From assembly GCF_024448985.1 (NCBI RefSeq), contig NZ_JAMOII010000010.1:1-64000 (forward strand): a stretch of DNA of 64,000 nt, given 5' to 3'. The notes beneath the pieces are model-generated. The model was not told where the DNA came from. It ran no database searches and was given only the letters and a program-made list of their open reading frames with translations. Each line of letters begins with the position of its first letter. Position 1 is the stretch's first letter. The DNA is from Stutzerimonas stutzeri (lineage in GTDB: Bacteria; Pseudomonadota; Gammaproteobacteria; Pseudomonadales; Pseudomonadaceae). The position numbers were made by a program, and so were the translations under genes. Positions 54,651 through 64,000 of this stretch are shown piece by piece.

Positions 54651-56051
54651 TCAAAAACAAGCCAGTAGCTGCTGCCGATAATGCTGGGAAAAGCTGACCT
54701 GGTAAGCGGGCTCAATTGCAAAGCCACCCAGCGAAATGATGTTCGTAGGCTGCGATCCAATACCCGGTTCTGCACCACCTAACCCCGCACCGTCGAAACC
54801 TTCGACATGACCCAAAGTGCCCATCGGCTCAGGCCTGGAGCCTGGAGTAAAACCAGGCATCTGCACATCGCTCAAAACTGCCAGGTCATCAGGCAAGTCA
54901 TCCGAAATTCGCTCCGCAAAGCCCTGAAGCGTTGGCTCCGCCAACATGAATAGCCATGCCTGGTCGTCGGACTCACCTGTGCGCCGCAGCACTCGCCCCA
55001 GCACTTGCCGGTAATGCAGTTCGGTACGGATACGGCTGAGATAGCAGCACACTTGCAGGCGGGGAATGTCGGTGCCTTCGCTGATCATTCCGACGGCCAC
55101 AATCCAGCGGCAGGCGCTGCTCCGGAATACATTGATTACCTGCTGCGCATCCGGGGTTTTGTTGGTCACGATGCGGCACTCTTCACCCATTGCTTCCAGA
55201 GCCAGTACAACTTGCTGGGCGTGTTCGATGTCGGTGGCCACCACCAAACCAGCGGCATCAGATTTGATCTGGCGTAGCTCGTTCAGCTTGCTGCAGCCAA
55301 GATCGAGGATTGGATTGACCACCTCGTCATGACGCAGAAGTTCCTCATAGGTGACAGGTGACTCCCCCAAAAGCTTGGCGATGCTGGGAAACAGCCTTAC
55401 GGAGCTATCCGCGCCAAGCTCTTCCGTAAGTTTCACCTTCTGATTGTCGAGTAACACAATGCGAGGTGATCGGCACACGCCGTCGGCAATGGAATCTTTC
55501 AAGCCATAACGGTAATCACAGATCAAATGCCCCTCGGGCGAAGAGTAGCGAGCCAATGCGATGGCCTTGTCGTCCGAACGCCAGGGCGTGCCAGACAGGG
55601 CCAACGTGAAGGCAGCCCGATCCTGTATTCGATTCAGTATCTGCTGCCCCCAGGCATTGCTGAGCAGCGGATCGTGGCCGGCGCAATGGTGGATTTCATC
55701 GAAGACCACAAGCACCCGGTAATCATCAAGCAGCTGCCAGAATCCCTCATCACGGTATTCCATGGCCTGATAGGTATATGCCGCCCCAACGGCACCTATT
55801 TGCCCATCGAGACGTCTGCCCAGGACTTCCGCAAAGGTCGAACGAAAACCCTCCACGACCTGGCAGGACGGCGCAAAGCAAAGCACCAGATCAATTCTGT
55901 CCTGCTCAAGCAGTCGGCTGGCTAGCTCTGCGGCCATGCGCGTCTTACCAGCCCCCGGCGTTGCCTGGCAAAAGAAGTGCGGCGTGACGGTGAAGTGCTC
56001 CAACGCCCTGGTGATGCAGCTGTTCTGCCAGCTGCGTAGCAGTCTGCTCAT
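54651..56051 (-). CDS. SF2 DEAD/DEAH-box helicase in an unrecognised two-gene operon
   Basis: 466 residues. Walker A ATPGAGKT (30-37), DEIHH (118-122), motif III SGTPWR, and the second RecA lobe with GMISEGTDIPRL and YRQVLGRVLRR. No nuclease or methylase domain is visible; the C-terminal 60 residues are low-complexity, Gly-rich. Related to restriction-type helicases. Its ATG overlaps the upstream stop by four bases. It may be the motor of a defence system, with the upstream wHTH protein as partner (inference). Confidence 0.8.
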   Translation of the reverse strand: MSRLLRSWQNSCITRALEHFTVTPHFFCQATPGAGKTRMAAELASRLLEQDRIDLVLCFAPSCQVVEGFRSTFAEVLGRRLDGQIGAVGAAYTYQAMEYRDEGFWQLLDDYRVLVVFDEIHHCAGHDPLLSNAWGQQILNRIQDRAAFTLALSGTPWRSDDKAIALARYSSPEGHLICDYRYGLKDSIADGVCRSPRIVLLDNQKVKLTEELGADSSVRLFPSIAKLLGESPVTYEELLRHDEVVNPILDLGCSKLNELRQIKSDAAGLVVATDIEHAQQVVLALEAMGEECRIVTNKTPDAQQVINVFRSSACRWIVAVGMISEGTDIPRLQVCCYLSRIRTELHYRQVLGRVLRRTGESDDQAWLFMLAEPTLQGFAERISDDLPDDLAVLSDVQMPGFTPGSRPEPMGTLGHVEGFDGAGLGGAEPGIGSQPTNIISLGGFAIEPAYQVSFSQHYRQQLLACF

Positions 56052-56638
56052 TGTGGCGCAGCAAGCGTTTTGAGGGTCTTTTCGATGGCGCGTAGATGGC
56101 CCAGAAGGCGAGAGCTGCGATCCCTGGCCTCCAGATACTCGCCTTCAACCTTGCCCCGCAAATGTGGCATCTCATCCAGAAGCAGCTTGAATCGTTCCGC
56201 CTCGCCCATAGAGGACAGGAAGTCCAAGCGGATTTCCTTGTGGAGCGCTTCGAGCTGCTGATTCGTATTTGCTGGAGATTGAAGCGGTAGCGCCTCCACT
56301 TCGAACGCAGCCGGTGCCTGCTGGGGTTCCCCGGCAATCTTGAGGCTGCTCTCAAAGCCGTTGTCGATCAATTCCAGTTGCAGATGTGCCGGAATCGGCT
56401 GCAGATGGTAGACCTGCCCTCGAACACGACGATCCTCATCCAGCACAACCCAGCCCGCGCGCAGCAACCGGCGAATCTGCTCATACACATAGCGGCGCAC
56501 ATCGGCGATACGGAAATGTGTGCCGTTTAGGCGAGCGGCATAGGCATCGCGCAGTTCACGGGTCGTAAACGTTGTACGCCCTGGCTCCTGAAGCAGCTCA
56601 TACAGACGCCTGTCGAAGATAAACGAGGCCGATTTCAT
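56048..56638 (-). CDS. Winged-helix plus coiled-coil protein, partner of the helicase
   Basis: 196 residues from the ATG at 56638. Residues 1-85 look like a winged helix (FTTRELRDAYAARLNGTHFR, VYEQIRRLLRAGWVVLDEDR). The C-terminal half is helical and probably a coiled coil (ANTNQQLEALHKEIRLDFLS, LRAIEKTLKTLAAPQ). I know no named family. An ATGA overlap with the helicase implies a complex. It may recognise DNA or sense a trigger. Confidence 0.65.
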   Translation of the reverse strand: MKSASFIFDRRLYELLQEPGRTTFTTRELRDAYAARLNGTHFRIADVRRYVYEQIRRLLRAGWVVLDEDRRVRGQVYHLQPIPAHLQLELIDNGFESSLKIAGEPQQAPAAFEVEALPLQSPANTNQQLEALHKEIRLDFLSSMGEAERFKLLLDEMPHLRGKVEGEYLEARDRSSRLLGHLRAIEKTLKTLAAPQ

Positions 56639-56669
56639 TGAGGCACCAGAAGGGTTAGCGCAAAAATGC

Positions 56670-56706
56670 GGATTATAATCCGTGGCCTGTGCGTCCGCAA
56701 ACGCAC
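56670..56706 (-). promoter_or_regulatory. Promoter with operator-like dyads between the XRE gene and the helicase operon
   Basis: On the minus strand: -35 TTGCGG (56695-56700), 17-base spacer, perfect -10 TATAAT (56672-56677), 33 bases before the operon start. The -10 lies in the palindrome GGATTATAATCC, and the -35 is covered by the dyad GTGCGT-N6-ACGCAC (56689-56706), a likely operator for the divergent XRE protein. Confidence 0.7.
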
Positions 56707-56739
56707 GATAGTGCCGCCTCAAGTTGAATTGAGACGGTC

Positions 56740-56961
56740 ATGGATAAGTTGGCGAAAGCGTTAGGGGAACGCATCCGAATGCAGAGGAAGGCCTGCCGGA
56801 TTTCCCAGGACGCATTGGCGCTGGCGTGCAGTCTCGACCGCAGCTACGTAGGTCGCATCGAGCGTGGCGAGGTCAACATCACCGTCGAGAAGCTCTACCG
56901 CATCGCAGGCGAGCTAGCCTGCGATCCTTCAAGCCTTCTGCCAAAGCCATCTGAAATCTGA
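56740..56961 (+). CDS. XRE-family regulator (C-protein-like)
   Basis: 73 residues, almost entirely a helix-turn-helix (RISQDALALACSLDRSYVGR, IERGEVNITVEKLYRIAGEL). Size and sequence resemble controller proteins of restriction systems, which delay toxic gene expression. Divergent from the helicase operon, it probably represses or times it. Confidence 0.85.
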   Translation: MDKLAKALGERIRMQRKACRISQDALALACSLDRSYVGRIERGEVNITVEKLYRIAGELACDPSSLLPKPSEI

Positions 56962-57027
56962 TCGAGCACCTAATGCTGTTAAACAGCAACGCTCTCGCTA
57001 CGTTGCCCCAAACCGACAGCAGCCTTA

Positions 57028-57105
57028 AGCATCTTGAAAATCACCAACGCAAATGTCCGTTTCTTGGTCTCGTTATCCAGCGCTTCCCGTAAAAGCTTGT
57101 TATGG
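57028..57105 (-). pseudogene. Duplicated remnant of the hsdR 3' end
   Basis: On the minus strand it reads EALDNETKKRTFALVIFKML, matching the C-terminus of the HsdR at 57646-60837 (EVLDNETKSRAFALVILKML). DNA identity is roughly three quarters or more over about 78 bases. Upstream sequence is lost. Confidence 0.85.
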
Positions 57106-57145
57106 GCTGGTGGAGGCTAGGCTGTGGTCACATACAAGGCTAGAG

Positions 57146-57619
57146 TCATGTGCAGGCACCATCGTCTTCATCATACTCAGGATCATCCTCTCCCCATTTA
57201 AAGCGGTAGAGGGTAGGGCTTTCATAATCCGCAGCGGCCGAAAACACATCACTCGCCAGCATGCTCACAATGTCACCCGTATTAAGGGGCACGCTTGCAC
57301 TACCGTCCGAATCCGCGTGGTGATCGTAGATATAATCCCACCCCGCGTCCGTGACCGCCCACAGCGCCAGTTGAGCATCTCTGTCCATGCCTTCCAGGCA
57401 GGCATGCAGCAAGCTTTCGATAACGTCTTCGTAGGCCGCCCAATCAGAAGATTCCTCTCCCTGGATCTGGGCGCAGATCTCCTCCCAGACGTTCGCTAGC
57501 CCAGAATCCCCTGACAGCTCTGCAGCCATACTTTCCAGCTTTTCGATCACTTCTTTGACGGTCGATGCAGCTAACCTGCTAGCCCACGCCCTAACGATGT
57601 GTTGCTCTATACGACTCAT
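57146..57619 (-). CDS. Acidic protein of unknown function inserted after hsdR
   Basis: 157 residues with a good ribosome site (GGAGAGCGC before the ATG). Mostly helical and strongly acidic, ending WGEDDPEYDEDDGACT. No family recognised. It lies between hsdR and the duplicated hsdR tail. The acidity recalls DNA-mimic inhibitors, but this is only a guess. Confidence 0.65.
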   Translation of the reverse strand: MSRIEQHIVRAWASRLAASTVKEVIEKLESMAAELSGDSGLANVWEEICAQIQGEESSDWAAYEDVIESLLHACLEGMDRDAQLALWAVTDAGWDYIYDHHADSDGSASVPLNTGDIVSMLASDVFSAAADYESPTLYRFKWGEDDPEYDEDDGACT

Positions 57620-57645
57620 GCGCTCTCCATGCTCATAACCTGCGG

Positions 57646-60600
57646 TTAGTTAATGCTTGGTGAAAGCCCAGCCTGCTGGGTCAGCATCTTCAAAATCACC
57701 AACGCAAACGCCCGGCTCTTGGTTTCGTTATCCAGCACTTCCAGCGAAAGTTTCTCGTGGTCGGTCATGGCGTCCAGCACGGTGTCGAGTACGCGCTTGG
57801 GGAACAGGCCGTGCATCACTTGCTCCACCGAGTGGTTGTTCACCTGAGCCATCACATCTTCCTGGCGGCTGATGCGGTTGGCGATGCCAGTGAGGAATTG
57901 CAGCTGGTCTTCATCGCTCACTTCGGCACCGAAGATATCGTTCAGCGCCTCGATGATTTCCGATAGCCGTTTCTTCTCCGGGTCGTGGGGCTTGCCGCTG
58001 CCCAGTCCCGTGGCCGGTTCGAGGCCGTAGTCGCCTTGCTCCTCGCTCAGGCGCAGCTGATGCTCGGCGCGCTTGGTCAGGCGGTAGTGGGTCAGTTGCA
58101 GCTCACCCACATCCACGTCTTCCTGATCGAGGCGATCCACGCGCAGCAGCGGGTGCAGGTGCTTGGCGTACACGCACAGCTGCTCCAGCTCGCGATCCTC
58201 GTAGGGGATGATCTGCGAAAGGAACTCGTACAGGCGCACAAAGCTCTGCAGGTTTTTCTTGAACAGGTCGAGCTGATCGACTTGCTCACCGGCTTCCTTG
58301 AGGGCTGCTTCGGCCTTTTTCAGGCCGTCGCCGTCGCCGTTCTTCTCGGCGGTACGCTTGAAGTCCAGCGCGTGCTGGCGTGATTCCTGGGCCAGCTTGT
58401 AGCGCTTGGCAAAACGCTCCTTGGCCGGCGCGCAGTAGTAACTGAGCTTACTGGCGGCGGCCTTGGGGTCGAAGAAGGCCAGCGCAAACGCCGCCACCTC
58501 TTCCCAGTGGTAAATACCCTCGGCATCCAGCTTCTTCTGCAGGTCATAGATGAGCTGTGGGTCGGTCACGTCGGTCAGCTCGGCCTTGGTGTAGTACGGC
58601 AGGAAGGCGTCGAGAATGTCCTGAGCGTCGTTGAAGAAGTCGAGGATGAAGGTCGGCTTGCTGTCGCCAAAGGTACGGTTCAGGCGCGACAGGGTTTGCA
58701 CGCAGTCCACGCCCTGCAGCTTCTTGTCCACGTACATGGCGCACAGCTTGGGCTGATCGAAGCCGGTCTGGTACTTGTTGGCGGCGATCATCACGTTGAA
58801 GTCCTGGGTGTCGAAGGCTTCCGCCAGGTCGCGCCCGTTCAGGCCGGGGTTGAGCAGGCTGCTGCTTTCCGTCACCTCTTCGGGAATCACTCCGTCCGGC
58901 AACACACTGCCGGAGAAGGCCACCAGCGGATGCACATCGGTGTAGCCCATCTGCTTCACATAAGCCTGCACCGCCAGCTGATAGCGCACCGCCTCCTGCC
59001 GGCTGCTGGTGACCACCATGGCCTTGGCCTGGCCGCCCAGCAGGTGGCGGATATTGGCGCGGAAGTGCTCGACGATCACCTCCACCTTCTGGCTGATGTT
59101 GTACGGATGCAGGCGCACCCAGCGCGCCAGTTTCATGCGCGCCTTCTTCGAGTCCACTTCCTCGTCGTCGCCGTCCGGGTGGGCGATCTTCCAGGCGGTG
59201 CTGTAGGTGGTGTAGTTCTGCAGCACATCGAGGATGAAGCCTTCCTCGATGGCCTGGCGCATGGAGTACAGGTGGAACGCCTCGGGTTTGTTGTCGGCGC
59301 TCGCCGGCAATGCCGGATTGGCCGGGCGACCGAACAGCTCCAGGGTCTTGGCCTTGGGCGTGGCAGTGAAGGCGTAGTAGCTGATGCGCTCGTTGGGCGC
59401 GCGGGCGGCCACGGCGGCGTCCAGCAGCTCTTCGGCGCTGATCTCTTCCGCGTCCCCTTCGTTTCCAACAACAGCATCGCTGCCGAGAATCTGCTTGAGC
59501 TTGCTGGCCGATGAGCCGGTCTGCGAGGAATGCGCCTCGTCGGCGATCACCGCATAGCGCCCGCTGGCAAGCCTCGGGTACTTGTCCAGCGCATCGAACA
59601 GCGCCGGGAAGGTCTGGATGGTGACGATGATGATGCGCGTCTGCTCGGCCAGCGCCTCGGCCAACTGCTCGGACTTGCTCTGGCTGCCGATATCGCGGGT
59701 GATGCACTTGACCACGCCCTGGGCGTGCTCGAACTGGTAGATGGTGTCCTGCAGTTGCTTATCCAGCACGGTGCGGTCGGTAATCACGATCACCGAATTG
59801 AACAGCCGCTGGCCCTCGGCATCGTAGAGCGAGGCCAGTTGATGCGCCGTCCAGGCAATCGAGTTGGACTTGCCTGAGCCGGCGCTGTGCTGGATCAGGT
59901 AACGCTTGCCCGGCCCTTCAGCGCGGGTGGTCTCGATCAGTGTGTTGACCACTTCCCACTGGTGATAGCGCGGGAAGATCAGGGTTTCTTTGGTGAGACG
60001 CTTGCCATCGGCATCTTCCTTCACGCTCTTTTGCAGGTGCAGGAAGCGGCCCAGCACCTTGAGCCAGGCATCCGGCTGGAACAGGCGCTGCCACAGGTAG
60101 CCGGTGGCGTACTGGCTATCGTCTGGCGCAGGCGGGTTGCCGGCGCCGCCGTCGAGGCTGCCGAGGTTGAACGGCAGGAAGAAGGTCTCCTTGCCGGCCA
60201 GCTGGGTGGTCATCGCCACCTCATCCTGACTCACGGCAAAGTGCACCAGCGCACCGCGTTTGAAGGTCAGCAGCGGCTCGGGCTTGCGCGTCAGCGGGTC
60301 TTTTACCGGGCGGTCGTAGCGGTACTGGCGCTTGGCGTTTTCCACGCTTTGCTTGAACTCGCTTTTCAGCTCCAGCGTGGCGACAGGGATGCCGTTGACG
60401 AACAAAACCAGATCCAGACGCGGGTTGTACTCCCCCTCGCGATAGTGCGGGGAATACGACACCTCCGGCACCACGCGCAGACGGTTGCACTGGTAGCGCT
60501 TGAGCGTATCCGGGTTCATGCCGTGGTCGGGCTTGAAGCTGCACGCCTCAATCTTCACCCCCGGCAGCTTGAAGCCATGACGCAGCACATCCAGGGTGCC

Positions 60601-60837
60601 GTCCTGCTCCAGTTCGCGAACAAGTTTCTGCACCAGCACGGCGTCCGGATTGTTCGGGTTGGCCTTGGCGAACTTGTCCCAACGCTCTGGCCAGGCGTCC
60701 TTGAAGTAACCGAGAAAGTCCTCGGTATACAGCGCCGTGTGCCGGTCATAGCCGCTGGCCGGGCCGGTGAGCCAGCCTTGGGCGGTCATGGCGCTGATGA
60801 TGTCCTGCTGGAACTGGGCTTCCTTGCTGTCTGCCAT
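57646..60837 (-). CDS. hsdR: HsdR: type I restriction enzyme motor/nuclease subunit
   Basis: 1063 residues from the ATG at 60837. N-terminal PD-(D/E)xK nuclease with Asp142, Glu156 and Lys158 (LDLVLFVNGIPVATLELK), SF2 translocase with SAGSGKS (318-324) and IADEAHSSQTG, then a helical C-terminal region. It translocates and cuts unmethylated DNA together with HsdM and HsdS. The start overlaps the hsdS stop by one base (TAATG). Confidence 0.95.
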   Translation of the reverse strand: MADSKEAQFQQDIISAMTAQGWLTGPASGYDRHTALYTEDFLGYFKDAWPERWDKFAKANPNNPDAVLVQKLVRELEQDGTLDVLRHGFKLPGVKIEACSFKPDHGMNPDTLKRYQCNRLRVVPEVSYSPHYREGEYNPRLDLVLFVNGIPVATLELKSEFKQSVENAKRQYRYDRPVKDPLTRKPEPLLTFKRGALVHFAVSQDEVAMTTQLAGKETFFLPFNLGSLDGGAGNPPAPDDSQYATGYLWQRLFQPDAWLKVLGRFLHLQKSVKEDADGKRLTKETLIFPRYHQWEVVNTLIETTRAEGPGKRYLIQHSAGSGKSNSIAWTAHQLASLYDAEGQRLFNSVIVITDRTVLDKQLQDTIYQFEHAQGVVKCITRDIGSQSKSEQLAEALAEQTRIIIVTIQTFPALFDALDKYPRLASGRYAVIADEAHSSQTGSSASKLKQILGSDAVVGNEGDAEEISAEELLDAAVAARAPNERISYYAFTATPKAKTLELFGRPANPALPASADNKPEAFHLYSMRQAIEEGFILDVLQNYTTYSTAWKIAHPDGDDEEVDSKKARMKLARWVRLHPYNISQKVEVIVEHFRANIRHLLGGQAKAMVVTSSRQEAVRYQLAVQAYVKQMGYTDVHPLVAFSGSVLPDGVIPEEVTESSSLLNPGLNGRDLAEAFDTQDFNVMIAANKYQTGFDQPKLCAMYVDKKLQGVDCVQTLSRLNRTFGDSKPTFILDFFNDAQDILDAFLPYYTKAELTDVTDPQLIYDLQKKLDAEGIYHWEEVAAFALAFFDPKAAASKLSYYCAPAKERFAKRYKLAQESRQHALDFKRTAEKNGDGDGLKKAEAALKEAGEQVDQLDLFKKNLQSFVRLYEFLSQIIPYEDRELEQLCVYAKHLHPLLRVDRLDQEDVDVGELQLTHYRLTKRAEHQLRLSEEQGDYGLEPATGLGSGKPHDPEKKRLSEIIEALNDIFGAEVSDEDQLQFLTGIANRISRQEDVMAQVNNHSVEQVMHGLFPKRVLDTVLDAMTDHEKLSLEVLDNETKSRAFALVILKMLTQQAGLSPSIN

Positions 60838-62146
60838 TACACGGCCTCTGCTACTGCTGGTTCGGTGGCTGGAGTGCTGACCGGTGGCTGCCAGCCGCGT
60901 ACGTCGATTTTGCCGGTGACGGCGGCGGAGATTAGGGCTGAGCGGCGTTCTTGGAGCAGCCGGACACCACAAGCTGCCTCAGTCAACAACGCACCCAGCT
61001 CTGCATCAATCTCCAGAATGAAAGCCTGGATAGCTGCACGCTCAGAACCCGTCGGTGGAACCGCAATTTTTATTGAGCCAAGAGCTTCCGCAGTTAACTT
61101 TGGCTGAGCAGATCCGGTCACGTAGTTCGTCAAATCCTGCTGCTCAATAACCTCCACCCAGTAAGTAAGACTGTCATCCTGAGGTCGAATTATATGAGCA
61201 TGGTTGTTAACCCAGTATTTACCTTGTGCCACAAATGCAATCGGGGTTGATCTCATAAGCAAGTTCGCCCCATCCTCGGACACTAAGACCAAGTCCTCTT
61301 CGAAGATAAAATCATTTACATAATCAATAATCCCAGATGCACCATAGTAGGGATAATCCCCCTGCATTGCTCCCCGGTCTTCCGCCTTGATCGGAATACG
61401 TTGCCCATCAAGAAACTCAAAGAAAAACTTAATTGGGGCGACTGTCCAATGCGCCGGCACCTCGCCCAGCCACTCCACGCCAGAGTCTTTCATCGGCACC
61501 GTCGGGTTAAGGCCTTTGGTGACGGCGTGGGAGATCACGGCCTGGCGCTTTTCCTTGAGCAGTTCGATCAGGCGCTGCTGCTCTTCGATCAGCGCGTCGA
61601 TGCGGGCGGTTTCGTGGTCGAGGAATTCACCAATCGTTCTCTGCTCGTTAAGCGAAGGAAAAGGAAGGGATAACTGAACAAAGTTGTTATATCTGAGAGC
61701 CTGTCCGTCACGGACAAGATTGCTCGTATTTTGAAGCGCAGATATGAAAGAGACGGATTTGAAAAGATGTTTAAAAAATCTATTGTCGATTCCTCTATTG
61801 GCATAGAGCGGCACATATGCAGAACTTACAGCGCCACTATAGGAGCAAAACTCCAGCCCGCCTTGGAAGCTCCGCATACTGATGAAAAAGTCATTAACTT
61901 CAGCTTTCTTTAAAATATCTCGACCCAAGATAACCTGCATCACCTTCTGGCCTTCAAGCTCTGAAAATAACCTCTGCGGAATGACGCCATACTTTTGCGA
62001 AGCTGTCAGCTGTTCGTCACTCTCAAGGGCCTTAATATTTCTCTCCGAGAAAATGTTTTTGCTCCGATAGACATGCCAGTGACTCGGATCTCACCAACCC
62101 ATTCATGACCGGAATTCTTGTATTCCGGATAGCTAGAAAACGTCAT
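60837..62146 (-). pseudogene. hsdS: HsdS specificity subunit with a one-base frameshift
   Basis: Full frame starts at 62146 (ATGA overlap with hsdM): [19 protein letters not shown], then at about 62086 one C is missing and translation would end after about 44 residues. Restoring one base gives WHVYRSKNIFSERNIKALES and a continuous protein of about 436 residues. The rest has two target-recognition domains separated by conserved helices (NEQRTIGEFLDHETARIDAL; ERAAIQAFILEIDAELGALL). Internal starts such as 61943 would lack part of the first domain. It could be a real mutation or a sequence error. Confidence 0.85.
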
Positions 62147-64000
62147 GCCGACAGCCCCTCGATCATCTGCTTGATGCGATCGGTGCAGGCTTTCAGGTCG
62201 CGGTCGATCTCGGCCAGAGGGCGCGGCGGCTGGAACACATAGAAGTGGCGGTTAAAGGGAATCTCGAAACCGACCACGCCGACTTCGCCGTCCTGCGCAT
62301 CCGTCTTGCTCTCGTCGATCCAGGCATCCGGCACATGGGGTTTTACTTCGCGCTCGAAGTAGTCGTATACCGACTCGCCCAGCGGCACGTTCTCGTTGTC
62401 GCGCAGGCCGGCGTCGGCTTCCGGCTGGCCCTTGACCATGCAGATATCGGCTTCCGGGTCACGCTCACTCAGGGCGTTGAGGATGGCCTTCAGCTCCGGC
62501 GTACTGGGGAATACGTCGTGGGCGTTGAGTGCCTTTTTCAGCAGCTTGCTGAATTGCTCGCGGTTGCGGTGCAGCACGCTGGCGTCCATGGCTTGCAGCG
62601 CCTCGACCAGACGCTGACGGGCCGGGGCTTCCAGCTTCTCGATGGCTTTTTCTTTCAGCACTTTTTCGATGCGCTCGGCGCTGGCCTGGAAGTTCAGGCG
62701 CAGCGGGCGTTCCACGGTGATGCGCCGGTAGCCGAAAGCTTCGACGGGGAAGATCTTGCTCTGCGGCGTTTCCTCGAAGCGGCCATACAGGCGCACCAGC
62801 GCGTCGATCTGCTCCTCGGTGAGGTACTGGCGCTTGCTGCCCAGCGATTTGCGCATCTTGGCAAAGTGCTGGCTGCCGTCAATCAACTGCACCTTGCCCT
62901 GGCGTACGGCGGCCTTGTGGTTGCTCAGCACCCACACATAGGTGGCGATGCCGGTGTTGTAGAACATGTCGGTGGGCAGGGCGATGATGGCTTCGACCAG
63001 ATCGTTCTGCAGCAGGTAGCGGCGGATCTCCGACTCACCCGAACCGGCGCCACCAGTAAACAGCGGCGAGCCGTTGAGGATGATGCCGATGCGCGAGCCA
63101 CCTTCACGCGGGTCACGCATCTTGCTGACCAGGTGCAGGAGGAACAGCAGCGAGCCATCGGACACACGCGGCAGGCCGGGGCCGAAGCGGCCGTTGAAGC
63201 CCTTCTCGGTGTGCTCGTCGGTAATCTGCTTCTGTACCTTCTTCCACTCCACGCCAAACGGCGGGTTGCTGAGCATAAAGTCGAAGTGGTGCTCGGGGCC
63301 GGCCAGTTGGTCGTTGGACAGGGTGTTGCCCAGCTTGATGTTGGTGACGTCCTGGCCCTTGATCAGCATGTCCGCCTTGCAGATGGCGTAGGACTCTGGG
63401 TTCAGCTCCTGGCCGTGCAGCGACACGGTGACTTGCTGGCTGATGGATTGGATGTACTCGTCTCCCTCGGAGAGGAAGCCGCCGGTGCCGGCAGTCGGGT
63501 CATAGATGGTGACGATGCTGTTGGGCTTGAGCTTGTCGTCCTGCCCGGTGATCACCAGCGAGGTGGTCAGGTGCACGATATCGCGCGGGGTGAAGTGCTC
63601 CCCGGCGGTTTCGTTGGAGCTTTCCGCGAACTTGCGGATCAGCTCTTCGAAGATGATGCCCATGCCGAAGTTGCTGATGCGCTCGGGGCTCAGGTCGGTG
63701 GCGGCGAAGCGCTGCACTACCTGATACAGCAGGTTGGCGGCGGCGAGTTGCTGCACGAAGTCTTCGAAGTGGAAGTGCTCGAAAATCTCGCGGGCATCCT
63801 TGCTGAAGGACTGTACATAGCTCATCAGATCGGCAGCGGTCTGGGTGTCGGACAGCGTGCCCAGGGTCAACTTGGAAGCATTGAAGAACTGCTGCCCGGC
63901 GGCGCGCAGCAACAGCCGCTCGCGCACCAGATCAGGCCGACCTTCCTGGGCGTAGGATTCACGAATCACCGCTTCCTTGGTCGGCTCCAGCACACATTCC
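62143..64000 (-). CDS. hsdM: HsdM: type I methyltransferase subunit (partial, cut by window end)
   Basis: Over 615 residues visible; the frame is open past base 64000, so the N-terminus is missing. SAM-binding motif DPTAGTGGF and catalytic NPPFGVEW are intact, followed by the C-terminal helical region. N6-adenine methylation of the recognition site with HsdS; also part of the restriction complex. The stop overlaps the hsdS start by four bases. Confidence 0.95.
   Translation of the reverse strand, partial: ECVLEPTKEAVIRESYAQEGRPDLVRERLLLRAAGQQFFNASKLTLGTLSDTQTAADLMSYVQSFSKDAREIFEHFHFEDFVQQLAAANLLYQVVQRFAATDLSPERISNFGMGIIFEELIRKFAESSNETAGEHFTPRDIVHLTTSLVITGQDDKLKPNSIVTIYDPTAGTGGFLSEGDEYIQSISQQVTVSLHGQELNPESYAICKADMLIKGQDVTNIKLGNTLSNDQLAGPEHHFDFMLSNPPFGVEWKKVQKQITDEHTEKGFNGRFGPGLPRVSDGSLLFLLHLVSKMRDPREGGSRIGIILNGSPLFTGGAGSGESEIRRYLLQNDLVEAIIALPTDMFYNTGIATYVWVLSNHKAAVRQGKVQLIDGSQHFAKMRKSLGSKRQYLTEEQIDALVRLYGRFEETPQSKIFPVEAFGYRRITVERPLRLNFQASAERIEKVLKEKAIEKLEAPARQRLVEALQAMDASVLHRNREQFSKLLKKALNAHDVFPSTPELKAILNALSERDPEADICMVKGQPEADAGLRDNENVPLGESVYDYFEREVKPHVPDAWIDESKTDAQDGEVGVVGFEIPFNRHFYVFQPPRPLAEIDRDLKACTDRIKQMIEGLSA

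Noticed and set aside
58507-61107. Long plus-strand open frames of 335 and 406 residues
   Set aside because: Both are antisense to hsdR and hsdS; composition (His/Val/Gln-rich, low complexity) is typical of shadow frames.

Overview
The window looks like accessory DNA from a pseudomonad (Pseudomonas or Stutzerimonas type). It has an OprD-family porin, cop/cus/czc metal-resistance systems in the pseudomonad style, a Tn4652-like transposase with its TnpC partner, and mostly high-GC coding. No rRNA, tRNA, CRISPR array or replication origin was seen. The left end cuts an intergenic region and the right end cuts hsdM.

Region 1 (1-37 kb) is a copper/silver/zinc/cadmium resistance island. It holds a cytosolic Cys-rich copper storage protein; a cytochrome c/DUF305/lipoprotein operon; a sensor kinase with an ATP-grasp enzyme; three small exported or membrane proteins; cusCBA plus a cusF-like gene; a CopL-like protein; and a Cu(I) P1B-ATPase with YHS and metal-binding domains. 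After an IS66 insertion into a HAD gene come a CDF exporter with its MerR regulator, copRS, an OprD porin, czcICBA, czcD, a DsbB/DsbA/ICMT operon and an Acr3/SBF-like carrier. A dyad, TTACA-N4-TGT(A/C)A, stands six times (plus degenerate copies) in front of these operons, and probably makes the island one regulon of the CopR-type regulator at 22.8-23.5 kb. Efflux, periplasmic chaperoning, cytosolic storage and redox or thiol maintenance then act together.

Region 2 (37-40.6 kb) is the transposition end of a Tn4652-like Tn3-family element (tnpC, tnpA and one terminal repeat). Its other end was not found, so the metal genes to its left may be its cargo.

Region 3 (40.7-53.1 kb) is a patchwork of maintenance, SOS and defence genes: HigA-like and Xre/RES toxin-antitoxin pieces, an endonuclease I, an SRAP protein and umuDC sharing one perfect LexA box, an OLD-ATPase plus UvrD-helicase pair (Gabija-like), and a second umuC with a truncated umuD. 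Three identical 167-bp miniature elements are interspersed, and two of them in opposite orientation bracket the Gabija-like pair exactly.

Region 4 (53.2-64 kb) is a second defence cluster: an unpaired AbiEi-like regulator, BPSL0761 and zinc-ribbon-like small proteins, an unrecognised divergent module (SF2 helicase, winged-helix/coiled-coil protein, C-protein-like XRE regulator) and a type I restriction-modification locus. Its hsdS carries a one-base frameshift. The hsdR 3' end is duplicated around an unknown ORF.
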